A stretch of DNA of 64,000 bases from Theodoxus fluviatilis (Eukaryota; Mollusca; Gastropoda; Cycloneritida; Neritidae). Under the pieces are notes generated by a model that made no database searches, had not been told where the DNA came from, and worked only from the letters and a program-made list of their open reading frames with translations. The DNA lies in contig JAWQFJ010017544.1 of the NCBI GenBank assembly GCA_034096865.1, positions 25,001 to 89,000 on the forward strand, read 5' to 3'. The stretch's first letter is position 1, and each line of letters begins with the position of its first letter. The position numbers and the translations under genes were made by a program. Positions 21,148 through 33,021 of the stretch are shown piece after piece.

Positions 21148-22094
21148 CGCATCACCCCCACCACCACCCCTCTCCATCTGATCGAGCGTGTGCGCAAGTG
21201 TGTGAGTGTGCATGCACGCACATACGTACACAAACACTCACACACACACACACATACGCACCCACACATAATGCAACACATACACACACATGTAAGAGAC
21301 ACACGTAAACAAACGCACACATCAAGCATGCACTGCACACACAACCACCAAACACCGATTGATACCTTTTACATGTTCTCGAGATCCTGACTGCATGACA
21401 AAAGAATCCAGAATTGACACCCTCCACAATTGATGTGTAGTGATTCTGGATCGATTCTGACTCATAATCATGTGGTCGATCGTACATCTGCGACATTACC
21501 GATGCACGTCCTTTCATCCCGTAAGTCGCACACAGAATTATTATGTGCTCGCTAGTTCACATACGCAAACTTGGGCGGTTATTCCGCACAAGGAATAACA
21601 ATAAAGTGTGAAGAATTGACAAACCGGTGTACAAAAGATGCAATCTGCCAAATTGGCTTGCGATAAACACCGTATAATTATGTAGCAGTCGGCAAAGTAA
21701 TGAGAGGCTGTTTGGAGCACAAACGCCCATGTAGACACGCAGCCAATCAGCCGCTGCGGCCCGCCGGCTATGAAGTTTTTTCCGCACCCCTCTCCTCGGA
21801 CGAGTCCACTAGTGTGGCCCACCAGTGGAAGTGATTCCAAAACTTCTGTTTACGTTTTGCTCGTTTTCTGGTGTCGGGTAACCTAGCCACATACGAGTTT
21901 GCAGGATGCAGTGGACGTCTACTGCTGGCCTGGTAAGCTTCCAGGAGACCAGGCTGATCAAAGGCAGATTACTTTGGAATGCAGGCTGCACCAGCAGTCG
22001 GTCTTCATGCAGACTGCTCGCAACTCTGGACTGCCAGGGGCCAAATACCAACGGTATGCAACGGTAATGAATAATCCTGGTATGCACAGCTCAC

Positions 22095-23010
22095 CACGCT
22101 GCTGAAGAAAGAATACCACAGGTATGCAGAAACCTTACAACACTGCCCAGGAAGGAATACCACAGTATGCAGAGACCTTACCACACTTCCCAGGAAGGAA
22201 TACCACAGGTATGCAGAGACCTTACAACATTGCCCAGGAAAGAATACCACTGGTATAAAAACCTTACCAAGCTGCCCAGGAAGGAATACTCCTGGTATGC
22301 AGACCATACCAAGCTGCCCAGGAAGGAAAACTATTGGTATTCAGACGTTATCGAGCTGCCCAGGAAGGAATACCACTGGTATGCAGACCTTACCAAGCTG
22401 CCTAGGAAAGAATACCTCTGGTATACAGACCTTACTGAGCTGCCCAGGAAGGAAAACTATTGGTATTCAGACCTTATCAAGCTGCCCAGGAAGGAATATC
22501 ACTGGTATGCAGACCTTATCGAGCTGCCCAGGAAGGAATACCACTGGTATACAGACCTTACCAATCTGCCCAGGAAGGAATACCACTGGTATACAGACCT
22601 TAACAAGCTGCCCAGGAAGGAATATCACTGGTATGCAGACCTTATCTAGCTGCCCAGGAAGGAATACCACTGGTATACAGACCTTACCAAGCTGCCCAGG
22701 AAGGAATATCACTGGTATACAGACCTTAACAAGCTGCCCAGGAAGGAATACCACTGGTATATAGACCTTACCAATCTGCCCAGGAAGGAATACCATTGGT
22801 ATTCAGACCTTACAAAGCTGCTCAAGAAGGCACACAAATGGTACACAAACCTTACTAAGCTGCCTAGGAAGAAATACCACTGGTACATAGACCTTAACAA
22901 GCTGCCCAGGAAAGAATATCACTGGGGTACAGACCTTACCAAGCTACCGAGGAATGAATACCCCATGGTATGCAGACCTTACCAAGCTGCCCAGGAATGA
23001 ATACCCCATG
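22095..23010. repeat. 42-bp degenerate minisatellite
   Basis: About 21 units of ACCTTACCAAGCTGCCCAGG followed by AAGGAATACCACTGGTATGCAG. The unit contains a short inverted repeat (TACCACTGGTA). Units become divergent beyond 22990 and fade out by about 23280. Fourteen-residue repeat frames on both strands follow from the period. Confidence 0.93.
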
Positions 23011-23669
23011 GTATACAGTCATTACCAAGCTGCCTAGGAAGTCGTAACGCAGGCATACAGACCTCATCAGGCTGCAAAAGACGAAGTACCACTGTTTCGC
23101 AGGCCATACTAGTCTGCCGAGACAGGAAGACCAATGATGTACGAGCCATGTCAATGAAAAAATACCACGGATGAACTGGTCTTTGCTGTACAGGAACACC
23201 AGGCTTCCCAGGAGGGACTGTGACACCATGTTGCCAGGGAAGAAATGCCACTAGCATGCAGGCCATACCAAGGCGCCCAGGGCAGAACCACAAAGTCAGT
23301 TGGCCACAACGGCTGACCGTCTTGGAGTTCCATCAAAACTCCATCATCACAGAGACGCTAGTAGCACTTTTGTTCGCCGTCTTGACGTCTCTGGCGTCAG
23401 AAACGCGAAGAAATACAACACCACGGCCCCGTGGCAGGGATTCACTGCGGCAGGTTTCCCGTGCATTCAACAAGTTCTTCAACTCGGGTAAAACTGTATT
23501 TCTTTGCACTGAACAACACCTCTATCTGTGACTTTCTGTGAAGGCTATCGTCTGCTCCAAGTCGCCAGAATCCTACTTCTGGCGTTCACGCGTGTGCTTT
23601 AGCGTCATCGGCATAACAAAATAGGTTCGTATATGAAGAGTCTTACTAATCTTAAGAGAAAAAGAACTA

Positions 23670-23835
23670 TTTGAGTCTGTGCATGTGTGTGCGCGTGTGT
23701 ATGTGTGTGTGTGTATGTGTGTGCATGTGCATGCGCTTGCGCGCGCGTGTCTGTGTGCGTGCGCGCGCGCGCGCGTGTGTGTGTCTGTGTGTGTATGTTT
23801 GCGTGTGTTTTGTGTGTGTGTGTGTGTGTGTGTGC

Positions 23836-23874
<39 letters not shown>

Positions 23875-23936
23875 CGTGTGTGCGTGTGTGTGTGTGCGTG
23901 TGTTTGTGCGTGTGTGTGTGCGTGTGTGCGTGTGTA

Positions 23937-23975
<39 letters not shown>
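23670..23975. repeat. (GT)n microsatellite region
   Basis: GT runs with GC and AT interruptions. Confidence 0.97.
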
Positions 23976-24644
23976 CCGCAGAGTACACGTAGATCTCAGA
24001 AACTTTAAACAAAGAAAAAAGTATTCTGACAAGAAGTTAACACAGGCATAGAAGCAAAAACTGGAAAAGTACATTACATCTTCTGCATACAACACGTAGC
24101 TACTCCCTGGCTCTTAGACCAGGACGAAAAGTCCTCGCAAGTCAGCTGCCAGGAAGCGTGATGGAGCTCGGTGCAAGACCTACGGCCTCAGATTGATGAG
24201 ATGAGGTGCGAGAGAGACCATTCGTCATCGCCTACGACCTCCACAAGGAGCGGATGACGCTAAATCAGCCATACAATCTCTCACAGAGAGAGGGCGTGCC
24301 ATCGGTCCCCTAACTCCTGTCATGGACACGCCAACACCGTGGCTGTGGCCACTGATGCCTTACTTCATGCCAGTCTCCCATGTGGTCATGTTAAACAGCC
24401 TCTCAAGGAAGGACAAGGACGGGGCATTGGCCTGTCATTTTCTGGACGTTCGTCCGTGCCACTCACTCCACTTCCGGTCATGACGCCGGGTGGTATGAAC
24501 AGTAAAACGTCGAATCCAGATTTTGACCTAAACGGTAAATGCAAAGGTACTTTTTTCTTATATAAGGAAGGTGGAAACAGAAAAAGTATACCTTACAATA
24601 ATTGTAACAAAACGTGCCCCCCCATATCCTACATATGCTACTTG
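23976..24644. other. Unannotated stretch
   Basis: No gene, repeat or splice-flanked frame that I can support. Confidence 0.35.
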
Positions 24645-24722
24645 AAATCATGGGGGGGAGAGGGGGAGGGGGGAGGGGGGAGGGGGGGAGGGGGAGGGGG
24701 GGAGGGGGGGGGAGGGGGGGAG
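24645..24722 (+). repeat. G-rich GGGGGA tract
   Basis: At least ten runs of four or more G separated by single A within about 75 bases. Compatible with G-quadruplex formation. Confidence 0.9.
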
Positions 24723-25182
24723 AAAAATTCCACCAGGCTGATTTAGTCAAAGCCAAGAAAATTAAACTTAGCGGGAGTTTATCGTCCCTTGAGGGGGCTC
24801 GAAAAAGTGGCGAAATGGCCTTTCCTGAAGTTTAGTTTTTAGGATCGATGAATGTTCTCGGAAATGAGAGAAGCACGTAGGCCAATTCATCAGGCAACAT
24901 TTGAAAGTCTTCCGTCATTGCTTCTGTCAATCCCATACGCTTCAAAAGCAGACTGTTTTGCCAGAGGAAAGGATGCGTGAGTGATGTGATATGGACATTT
25001 CTGTACGTGTAGTGATGTTCTTTGCGGGTGGATATGGAGTTTGGAGAGCAGTTTGTTGTTGAGCGCAGTTTGGTTTCGATCTTCCAAGCTGGTTTGAAAT
25101 CACGACTGGATCTGAATGATCTGCCTCCGTCTCAATGCTCATCGGTAGCCTCTCTGGCTGCTTGGGGGAGTCTCTGGCTGAG

Positions 25183-25363
25183 CTAGAGTGGCACTCCGAC
25201 AACTCGGAAGCCAGGGGTTCCAGCTGATAAAGAGGGCATGAGCGGCTCCGGGTGTATTTTACTCTCGCCGTGAGGATAAGGTGCTTCTGGTCCAATCTTG
25301 TGCATTTTCTTCATCACGGTCGAAGACATCCATGTCTTGCGCGGCTTCAACGTGCACAAGCAG
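25183..25363 (-). pseudogene. Decayed paralogue of the exon at 32717-33021
   Basis: On the plus strand, GGCTGCTTGGGGGAGTCTCT...GGCTGAGCTA, GGGGTTCCAGCTGATAAAGA and a later GTGCATTTTCTTCATC block line up with the 3' end of the exon at 32717 (GGGGTTCCAGCTGATGGAGA, GGCATTCTTTCATC). Both end in TAGCTCAGCCAG on the minus strand. A splice acceptor (CCACGCCTTGCAG) precedes 25363. The frame with the shared stop reads KIHPEPLMPSLSAG against NIRLEPFDAFSISW in the other copy, but the membrane part is not recognisable. Most likely a pseudogene or very diverged exon. Confidence 0.5.
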
Positions 25364-27000
25364 CTGCAAGGCGTGGAAAGCACCTTACCCTTACGAAAAA
25401 CTCTTCGGCAAAAAGAAGGCTAGATTGAAGCCGCATCGTCAAAGAAAGACCAATTTAAACCACCGCTTTGTTTCTTTCATCTATTTGACAGAAAATATGC
25501 TGAATTCAGACGCCCACAGTTGAAACTGAGAAGAAGGATTTGGCGAAACTGTCTGCAACTGTCATTACTTGGGCACGGAATCCCGCCTGAAAAGGGCACC
25601 GCGTCATAAACTGGAAAACGTTGCGGCCCGGCGTGGAAGCTGTCCCAGGGGGAGAGAACCTACTTTAGGCCGATTGCTGGTGACCTGTGCAGACGATTTC
25701 GCCTTGTCGCCCTTCTGAACTAAACAGTCAGCACTCCTTGGGGAAATCAGCAAGAGTCTTCCATCCACGTGGGAAAGAGATTAAGGCTGACAAGCCGTTT
25801 AGAATTCGACCGTGCACAGGACGCCGAGTTGCAGGAGTGATTGAGAAACGCCTTGTTCCATACGGCCACGCAGCCAGGCGGGGCGTCGGTCCGACCATGG
25901 CGGACGGTAAAAGCAGGGGCGGCGCGCTTCATCCGCGTCGACGGCAAGTTTTTCCGCAAATTACCCCCGTCTCTTTTTGTGTAAGGGCCACCTACGGCTA
26001 GCATGCTTTCTGTGCCGCGCCTTTGTCCAGCCAGGACGCGTAAACACGTCCCCGCCTCGTGCGACTGGTTGCCGCATTAAATCAGCTAGAAAATCGATGT
26101 CTCCGCGCTGTGTGACGAACGAGTTGAGAGCCCAACTCTCTGACAAAGCAGTTTCGACTGGGCGCCTTTTCCAACACCGAAGGGACATCCCACGCATCGG
26201 GCACAGTGCTCAAAGAGCACTGCTCGTGCTAGTGGACTGACTGGGCAGAAGTCCAATGGACGGCTATCGCTTTGTGTGGTCTGACGTGGACAGACGATGT
26301 AGATCCATATGATGAATGAAATGCGACAGTCGTACCAGACAGACAACGAGGTGAAAACATGTGCTATAATGTACGAAAATCACCCATGCAAATGGTGTGC
26401 CCGGTGATACCCGTGTGGTATTTTTGCTTTGCCCGCCTGCCTGTATCGTGCGTGCCTATTTACTTGCATGATAGCCACTGTGACTTCCAATTTTCTCCTC
26501 CATCTTGACACACCCTTGATAACTTGCCCACACGTCCGCCCATCATTCTTCCTACATATATGTGTGCCCTTTCGTCTGCCCATCTGTCTGCTCGTCTACC
26601 TGTCCGTTTTGCCTCTCTTTGTCTGCCGGTCCATCTGCCCCTTGGTGTCTGCTTGTGTGTTTCTACAAGGCTCTGCCCTCCCCTACCTGGACCTTTGGCT
26701 GGGCTCTGGCGGGTTGGGAAGCTCATAGTGATTCTCATCAGGAAGACAAAGGAAGGGCTGGCGATGGTGTTATAGTGGGGGCGAGGACTTTACTGGGGAA
26801 GGAGTGTTGGAGCCGCTGTCCTAGGGGAGCCCTCTGCACACAGCTCTTCTTGCACGAGATCGATACTGCAAGAAACACCCCGTCGTAGAGAATCCTGGCG
26901 AACACTGCCTCGTGGCGGGACTGTGGGAACCCAGAACATGAATATGTCGAGTTTGTGCCATTTCGGATGAAGGCAGATGTCGTCTGGTTTTGAATGCCTC
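25364..27000. other. Unannotated stretch with several open frames
   Basis: GC-rich frames of 60-105 codons exist on both strands (for example 25687-26001 plus, 25747-26004 minus, 25961-26197 minus), but none resembles a known domain. 26400-26740 is a degenerate CTGTCTGCC-type simple-sequence stretch. No call made. Confidence 0.35.
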
Positions 27001-27288
27001 CACCATTATCATCCAACAGCCAAGCTCATATTCTTAGTACACGGTGAATCTTATCGAAAGATCTCACTACAAAAAGTAATGATGTCCACAAAGTCAGTGA
27101 CCGAAGGTTTCACTCCACATCTAGGTCGGTTCCTTTTTACCCCTCCACCATTATCCAACAGCCAAACTCATATTCTTGGTAGACGGTGAATCCTCTCGAA
27201 AGATATCACCACAAAAAGTCATGATATTTACAAAGTCAGTGACCGATGGCTTCACTCCATATCTAGGTCTGTCCTTTTTTGCCCTTAA
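27001..27288 (+). repeat. About 148-bp tandem duplication
   Basis: CACCATTATC, CCAACAGCCAA.CTCATATTCT, ACGGTGAATC and AAAGTCAGTGACCGA recur at offset of about 148, with roughly one mismatch in ten. Confidence 0.88.
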
Positions 27289-27299
27289 AAAATCCTCTG

Positions 27300-27520
27300 T
27301 AGTAATGTTGACGGCAATTTTTCATTCTTGCACACATTTTTCACGTCTTACAATAATTTGCCTGAAAAACACGTTTAAATGCGTGAAAATGAAATTTTTA
27401 CCGCATTACCATCGCTATATAGCACACAAGTAGGAAAACTCCAGAGACTATTTCTCAAAATTAATGCTAGCGCGACCTCGGTGTTCACTTGGGCATAACT
27501 TCCCCGGTTTTGACCCTACA
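27300..27520 (+). repeat. Dispersed repeat, copy 2
   Basis: Homologous in order to 15340-15570 (TTTGCCTGAAAAACACGTTT, GCTAGCGCGA, GGGCATAACTTC). Confidence 0.6.
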
Positions 27521-27968
27521 GTTGTCATACTTTTATAAAACTACATAAATAAGACAGGCTACAGGCTATTATTGTTCAAGTATGTGCTACACCAAACACC
27601 AAAAGTCAAGTTGGGACAGATTTCATTGGTGGCCGATCACAAATCTGTAACCCACTCCTGTTAAACCTGTATTCCATGTCGTCCATGACTTGTTTATCTC
27701 TTTGATTATTCCAATCAGACAGTTACATACATTCAAGTAAGTTCAGTTGCATCAAATACAAGTTCGTTATTGAAAACACATTGATTTTTAAGCACGTGGT
27801 ATAATTTTGTTTATGCCCCTATTTGACAACACTTTCAATATATGAACTCGACCTTGAATCAAAGTTTGTAGTCTATGAAAGTTGTAAACAGCTCAACACA
27901 ATCTCTTCCACGTCCGTGGTGTCTAGATGCAGAATGAGACCGTCATCAATAATGAGACGTCATGAGAT

Positions 27969-27983
27969 TCACACACACACACA

Positions 27984-28024
<41 letters not shown>

Positions 28025-28052
28025 TTTCTCTCTCTCTCTCTCTCTCTCTCTG
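27969..28052. repeat. (CA)n followed by (CT)n microsatellite
   Basis: CA run to about 28020, then a CT run. Confidence 0.97.
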
Positions 28053-29918
28053 GGCGCACGTGAGTGTGCACATTTGCAAGAACAGTGCAGTCTTGTCCTT
28101 GACTGCTCTCTTGCAAGACGCAGAGGGAGTCGATATCTGCCAACGATAATGATCGGGTTCTCTGGACCATGAGGACTGCGACGACAGAGAATGGACAGGG
28201 ATGCTGCGGTTGATGCATGCATCACAAAGGAAAGGCCATTCACCACGAACATGACAGATCTAATAACGCAAGACCCAGATCGTAAACTGGGTTGTACTTC
28301 GTTGGAAGCCTGACGACATCTGTTAGAAATTAGGAAGACGCTTTGACTAGAGCCAGCACTGTATATGGAGACGACAAAACGGAGGCAGAGGCAGTTCAAA
28401 AGGTGCAATTAGCACGGTGCGGAACGGTACAAGACCAATTCCAATCACGCACCATGCGTGTGTGTGCGTTACGTGAATGTATGCAGTTGATCGCGTCCAA
28501 ATTACTCTTCCTTTTGACAGGTTTGACAAATCTAGTCATATTTATAGATTTTTTTTCATGATAAGGTTTTTCGTCAAACTGAGAAAAAACATTTTATTAT
28601 TCCCTTTTTGTTTCTCTTTATTTTACTAGCACACCTTATTTGGTGCGTCATGCCATGGAGGACGCTAACTGTGCTTTGCTTCGGTTCTTTTCTGTGCTTT
28701 GTTTATCGATTCTCGCCATTGCGCGGCCATCAAAATGTCTCAGAGCACGTCAAATGGTTTTGTGACATTTAGTTTTAAATTACTATTGTGAAATGTTTCG
28801 TGTGGGCGTATTTTCTATTTCCCCCGCACACTGTGTTGTAATTATTTCTGTTTTTGGGGAGTAAAATAGTCATCATCCATGTTTTTTTTTCTAATTTAAT
28901 TCAATGGTATTTAAGGGTGACACATCTGCCGTTGGTTACTGAGTGCATAAGTGCTCACACTTGCTCCTACGCATACGAAAATAAAATAACATAAGAACCC
29001 TAGCGCAAGCACCAATACATTTTACATCATGTTTTCTTTCTTCTCCACGAGCCTTTCTTGAGTCACAGTACGATTAAATTACTCTCATTAAAAATATTGT
29101 TTCGTTTCGTATCTGCAGCTAGCTTTTGGGATCAGTTCTATTAAAAATCTATACATGGTGGTTTACTTTTGCAGAACGAATCGTGGAAATAAAAGGTGTT
29201 TTTTAAAACAACTGGGAAGGTGAAAGGAGGAGAAGAGGGACCTCAAGATCAAGAATCTTGGAGACGGCACTCAATTAGTTTTTGGACAGGCCTCGAGGTC
29301 TGTCGCATAATTGCGACAAGTATTTGATTAGGTGGGTTGAGTGCTAAATATAGTTTGGTTGCCGAGGACCTTTGAGGGGATGGGTCTCTTAGAAGAGGGG
29401 GTGGGGCTCTCGTCTTCGTTTGAAAGAGAGCAGTTCGATTGGGTGATGACACGAGGAAAGCGTGTATTACCCAGAGTGCCTTGCGTGACGACGTCCACGC
29501 CACTCTTCGCGCCACTAGTTAGCGTGGGTTTGCGTGCATTCCTTCGTCGCGCACAGAGCCGAACACACGTGGGGACGGAAAGCTCGTCGGGGCGCTGAGA
29601 GCGCAGCCACGAGGTCCATAGCCCGTCGGGTTGGCCACGAGGCCTAAACTCTGTTGGTTCCGGGGGTGAACCGTTGGACAGCCCAGGGGGGCTTGGAAGG
29701 TCTTCACAGCCTGGACGTGAGGTGGGTGTTTTGTGCGTCAGCGAGCAAATTCGTGCGGGTGAGAAAGAGAGGGGTGCTCGCGCGTCTGTCTGCATTGTAT
29801 TTAGACCTGATACGTGTGGCAGTAAAAGGGGTCAGTAAATTCCTTAATTGTAAACTCTTGTAAGGGAAAAGTTAAGCTCTGGCGTCTCGGTGACGGAGCG
29901 AGAGGAATTGTGATTTTT
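28053..29918. other. Unannotated stretch
   Basis: 28560-29200 is AT-rich and empty. 29220-29900 is GC-richer with many stops in every frame. I see no gene. The latter could be an untranslated first exon or a retroelement terminal region, but nothing decides it. Confidence 0.35.
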
Positions 29919-30768
29919 GACTCACATGCGAAGCAAAAGTGAGTCTATGTACTGAGCCGTGTCGTCCGTCCGTCCGTCCGGGCGTCCGTCCGTCCGTCCG
30001 TCCGTCCGGGCGTCCGTAAAAAACTTAAACGTTGGATTTTTCTCGGAGACTATTAAGTCTATCAACACCAAATGTGGCATGATGGTGTATGATGACAAGG
30101 CCTCAAAAAACATACATAGTGACTTGACCTTGCTTCAAGGTCAAGGTCACAGGAGCCATAAATGTGGTCTCAAAAACAGTCATTTTTCACATTTTCCCAA
30201 TTTTCTCCCACGTTATTGAGAATGGCAACCTTAGCTACAAGTGGTATATAGGTCAAAGCAAGCCCTATCTTTTGATACCAGTTTGGTTGACCTTGCTTCA
30301 AGGTCAAGGTCACAGGAGCTCTTCAAAGTTGGATTGTATACATATTTTGAAGTGACCTTGACCCTGAACTATGGAAGATAACTGTTTCAAACTTAATAAT
30401 TATGTGGGGCACATGTTATACTTTTATCATGAGACACATTTGGTCACATATCATCAAGGTCAAGGTCACTTTGACCCTTATGAAATGTGACCAAAATGGG
30501 GTAGTGAACCACTAAAAGTGACCATATCTCATGGTAGAAAGTGCCAATAAGCACCATTGTGCTTCCTGTGTCTTGAATTAACAGCTTTGTGTTGCATGAC
30601 CTTGGATGACCTTGACCTTGGGTCAAGGTCACATGTATTTTGGTAGGAAAAATGTGTAAAGCATTTCTTTGTGTATGATGTCATTGGTAGGTTTAGTTGT
30701 TTGACCTTGACCTTGAAGGTCACCTGAAGGTCAAGGTCATATAAAGGTCAAGGTCAAGCATGTGAGTC
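29919..30768. mobile_element. TIR-bounded repeat rich in TCAAGGTCA nuclear-receptor half-sites
   Basis: GACTCACATGC (29919-29929) and GCATGTGAGTC (30758-30768) are a perfect 11-bp inverted pair. Inside are a GTCC microsatellite (about 29958-30020) and many copies of AGGTCA in both orientations. Most occur as TCAAGGTCA or its complement TGACCTTGA, often in overlapping pairs (near 30138, 30298, 30455, 30600 and 30700-30755). TCAAGGTCA is the extended half-site bound by ERR and NR5A-type orphan nuclear receptors. No coding frame. Such elements are, from memory, common in mollusc genomes. Confidence 0.72.
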
Positions 30769-32639
30769 GTATGGGCTTTGCCCTTCTTGTTTCTGTATTT
30801 CATGGGTTTCTGTTTGGTCTGTTTAAAGCCTCATGTGAGAAACGTTTATCCTTCTCTGAGGGTGCGTTCTGGGTTGTGAACGAGAATGGGGTGAAGGGTG
30901 AAACTGTAAGCAAACTTGTCGGTGGAGAGACAGTGGTGATTGGTTGCCTCTTTTTGCTTGCAGGCTTCTTTTATTGAGACGACTATCAGCGTACTTATGT
31001 ACCCGCCTATAGCGCTGCTGCTATACTTCTTTGACCTTCTGCTAGGGGAGTACCTACTCCTCTTTTGGCGTACGTTGTTCTCGTCTGTCTCCACGGAGGG
31101 AGACTAGACCCAATCAACGCCTAGGATCGGAGGACGGTGGAAGCGACGTGTGGAGACACGGGGACGGGGAGACGGACCCGCTGGCTGTCTACTACCTCTA
31201 CGGGAGTGGCATCGCGCAGCACGGGCTGCGCCGCTATCGCCGTGGAAAGGAGTGGAGCGTGGACACAGCTGTCCATGTAGTCCACGTCCGAGAGCGACGG
31301 GGACGGGGCGACGCTGTCGTCGGACGTACGGTGGTCAACGCTGTTCTGTGCCTGCAGTGGATTTCTTGCAGGGGGCATTGGATTACGTGCTTTTCTAGGA
31401 GTACGGTCAGGAGACGGACTTCTTGTGGTTTGAGGTGTGAGAGGACTGCGGTTTCATCGAGTTGGGTAAGATGAACGTTGTCTTTCCTATCTGTTGGTCA
31501 GATTTTTGGTGGTCGGTCGCAATCGTAGTAATAGCCGAGAGAATCTTAACGAGACATTGTTAGCGGTCATTTACTTTCATGTCTCGGAGCCTTTTAGAGG
31601 CGGATGTTGGAGTCGTTTGATCCCAGCCGGGAGAGTGTGCTGTTGATTGACGTGTGGCGTCAGTGGTGACGTGAGGCGGTGAGGTTTCTTTGATTCTCGT
31701 AGGAGAATGGACGTTGTCGGTAACTGTTTCATCTGCTCGAGAGAAAGCCTGCTTTGGTTTAAAGCAGCCGCCTCTTCTCCTTACTGGAGCTTTGGGTCTA
31801 TTAAGTAAATTAGTGGGTGTGGGGGTGTTTTGACTGTGAGTGGATTTTTCTCGTCATTCTTGCAGAAGAGTGACGAGTTGGTTTGATTGCCATTCTTTGT
31901 GCATCCTTGTTGTGGGGTTTTTGCTGCTATCACAGAGGGTTGGGTTTTGCTTTGTTGTTGTGTATGATTAAAACTTGTTGTTGATCTTTTTCCTGCCTCA
32001 GTGTCTTTATTTGATTGTTGTTTATCTGTTTATTTATTCTGTGTTTCCAGTGAATGTGGTAATAAGGTTTTGCTTGAAAACCTAAATTGTTTTGGTATCT
32101 TTAAATTTGCTTTAACTTTAATTAGTGGCACATTACAGATATATTAAATTAACATCTACAAAACATGCAACACCAAATTTAAACGCGACAAGGTCAAAGT
32201 TTTCGCTTTGGTAGACCTTGCTCACAGATGGAGGACTTTTGAGTGCCTCTCGGCACCCGATAAGAAGCAAAACAAAAACACCCTCTGAGACCGGTACCAA
32301 CGACCCAGACCAAGCTACTGACCTAGAGCTGGAAACAGAAAAAAGTGCTTCAGAGGGCCTTGATCCGGAGTCGGAATATAAAAAGCCACGATGTAAATAC
32401 GACACTTGGAGGGGAAGTGAGGGAAGACCTCATTGCCTCAAACTTGATTTTGACGTGGTGTGATAGTGATGCGCGTTGTCTCTTGCGTATGGTCATGCGC
32501 CTACGATGCACATGACGTGTGGCAGCCATGTGGTTTCTGCGCGAGGGTTGGTCCCGATCTTACAGGGCACTTTGATTGCACTGCTGAATATGCATGGATA
32601 TGATCTGACCCTGTCCTGATGCTCCCCTGCAGAGTTGCT
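30769..32639. other. Unannotated stretch
   Basis: Frames of about 80-108 codons at 31121-31474 are GC-rich on both strands and match nothing I know. Several exon/intron-like signals are present but no coherent product. Confidence 0.35.
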
Positions 32640-32649
32640 GGCTGCTTGG

Positions 32650-32732
32650 GGCCGCCCCTGGCTGAGCTACTGAAGCAGGCCCCTGGCTGAGCTACTGGAG
32701 CAGGCCCCTGGCTGAGCTACTGGAGCAGGCCT
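32650..32732. repeat. 26-bp tandem repeat, three copies
   Basis: CCCCTGGCTGAGCTACTGRA followed by GCAGG occurs three times, ending within the last codons and stop of the exon at 32717. Confidence 0.85.
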
Positions 32733-33021
32733 CGAAAGTTCAGCCGCCTGGGGTTCCAGCTGATGGAGAAGGCATCAAAGGGCTCTAGTCGAATGTTTGT
32801 CTTGATAGCGTCAGACAGCTTCGGCATTCTTTCATCCTCTGTCAGAACAAAGATGCTGAAAGAAATGCAATAGACCATATTCTTGAAAAATATCGACACC
32901 CCATACGAGGGTCTTGATCTTTCATCCTTTGTGACAAATTCAGCTGCAAAGAAAGGGGCGCCCAAAAACAAGTACGAGGACAGTTTCTTATAAGTCAGAG
33001 GAACCAGACTGTTGCAGGAGT
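32717..33021 (-). CDS. Terminal exon of a membrane protein, possibly a GPCR of the same family
   Basis: A strong acceptor (GCTTCTTTCCCTCATTTCAG) ends at 33022. The exon opens with two bases completing a codon, then SCNSLVPLTYKKLSS, and runs 100 codons to TAG at 32717-32719. It holds two hydrophobic segments (SYLFLGAPFFAAEFV and YGVSIFFKNMVYCISFSIFV) and a polar tail TEDERMPKLSDAIKTNI and on. Its incoming phase (one base before, two here) is what the GPCR exon ending at 13097 requires, and a Cys lies just before the first hydrophobic segment, as in ECL2 before TM5. That fit is suggestive only. It cannot belong to the 13-15 kb gene in simple order because it lies upstream of it. Confidence 0.5.

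Larger units (their letters stand above)
18183..21838. mobile_element. 3.66-kb foldback element with about 0.6-kb inverted arms
   Basis: The left arm (18183 to about 18800) and the reverse complement of the right arm (21838 down to about 21200) match nearly base for base. Both begin GGAATCACTTCCACTGGTGG, then GCCACACTAGTGGACTCGTC and CGAGGAGAGGGGTGCGGAAA, and both continue through TTGTACACCGGTTTGTCAAT and CATGCTTGATGTGTGCGT. The middle holds a MITE, a 36-bp array and CA/GT tracts, and no transposase. Short related elements at 34760-35080 and 50881-51190 share the terminal module GGCCACA...GTGGACTCRTCC.AGGAGAGG. No clear target duplication was found. Confidence 0.82.

Noticed and set aside
23605..24095. 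Cys/Val- and His/Thr-rich frames (also 47546-48200 and 62882-63577)
   Set aside because: Translation of GT/CA microsatellites.
28560..31800. LTR retrotransposon around the half-site element
   Set aside because: I could not find a direct terminal repeat, primer-binding site or gag/pol words.
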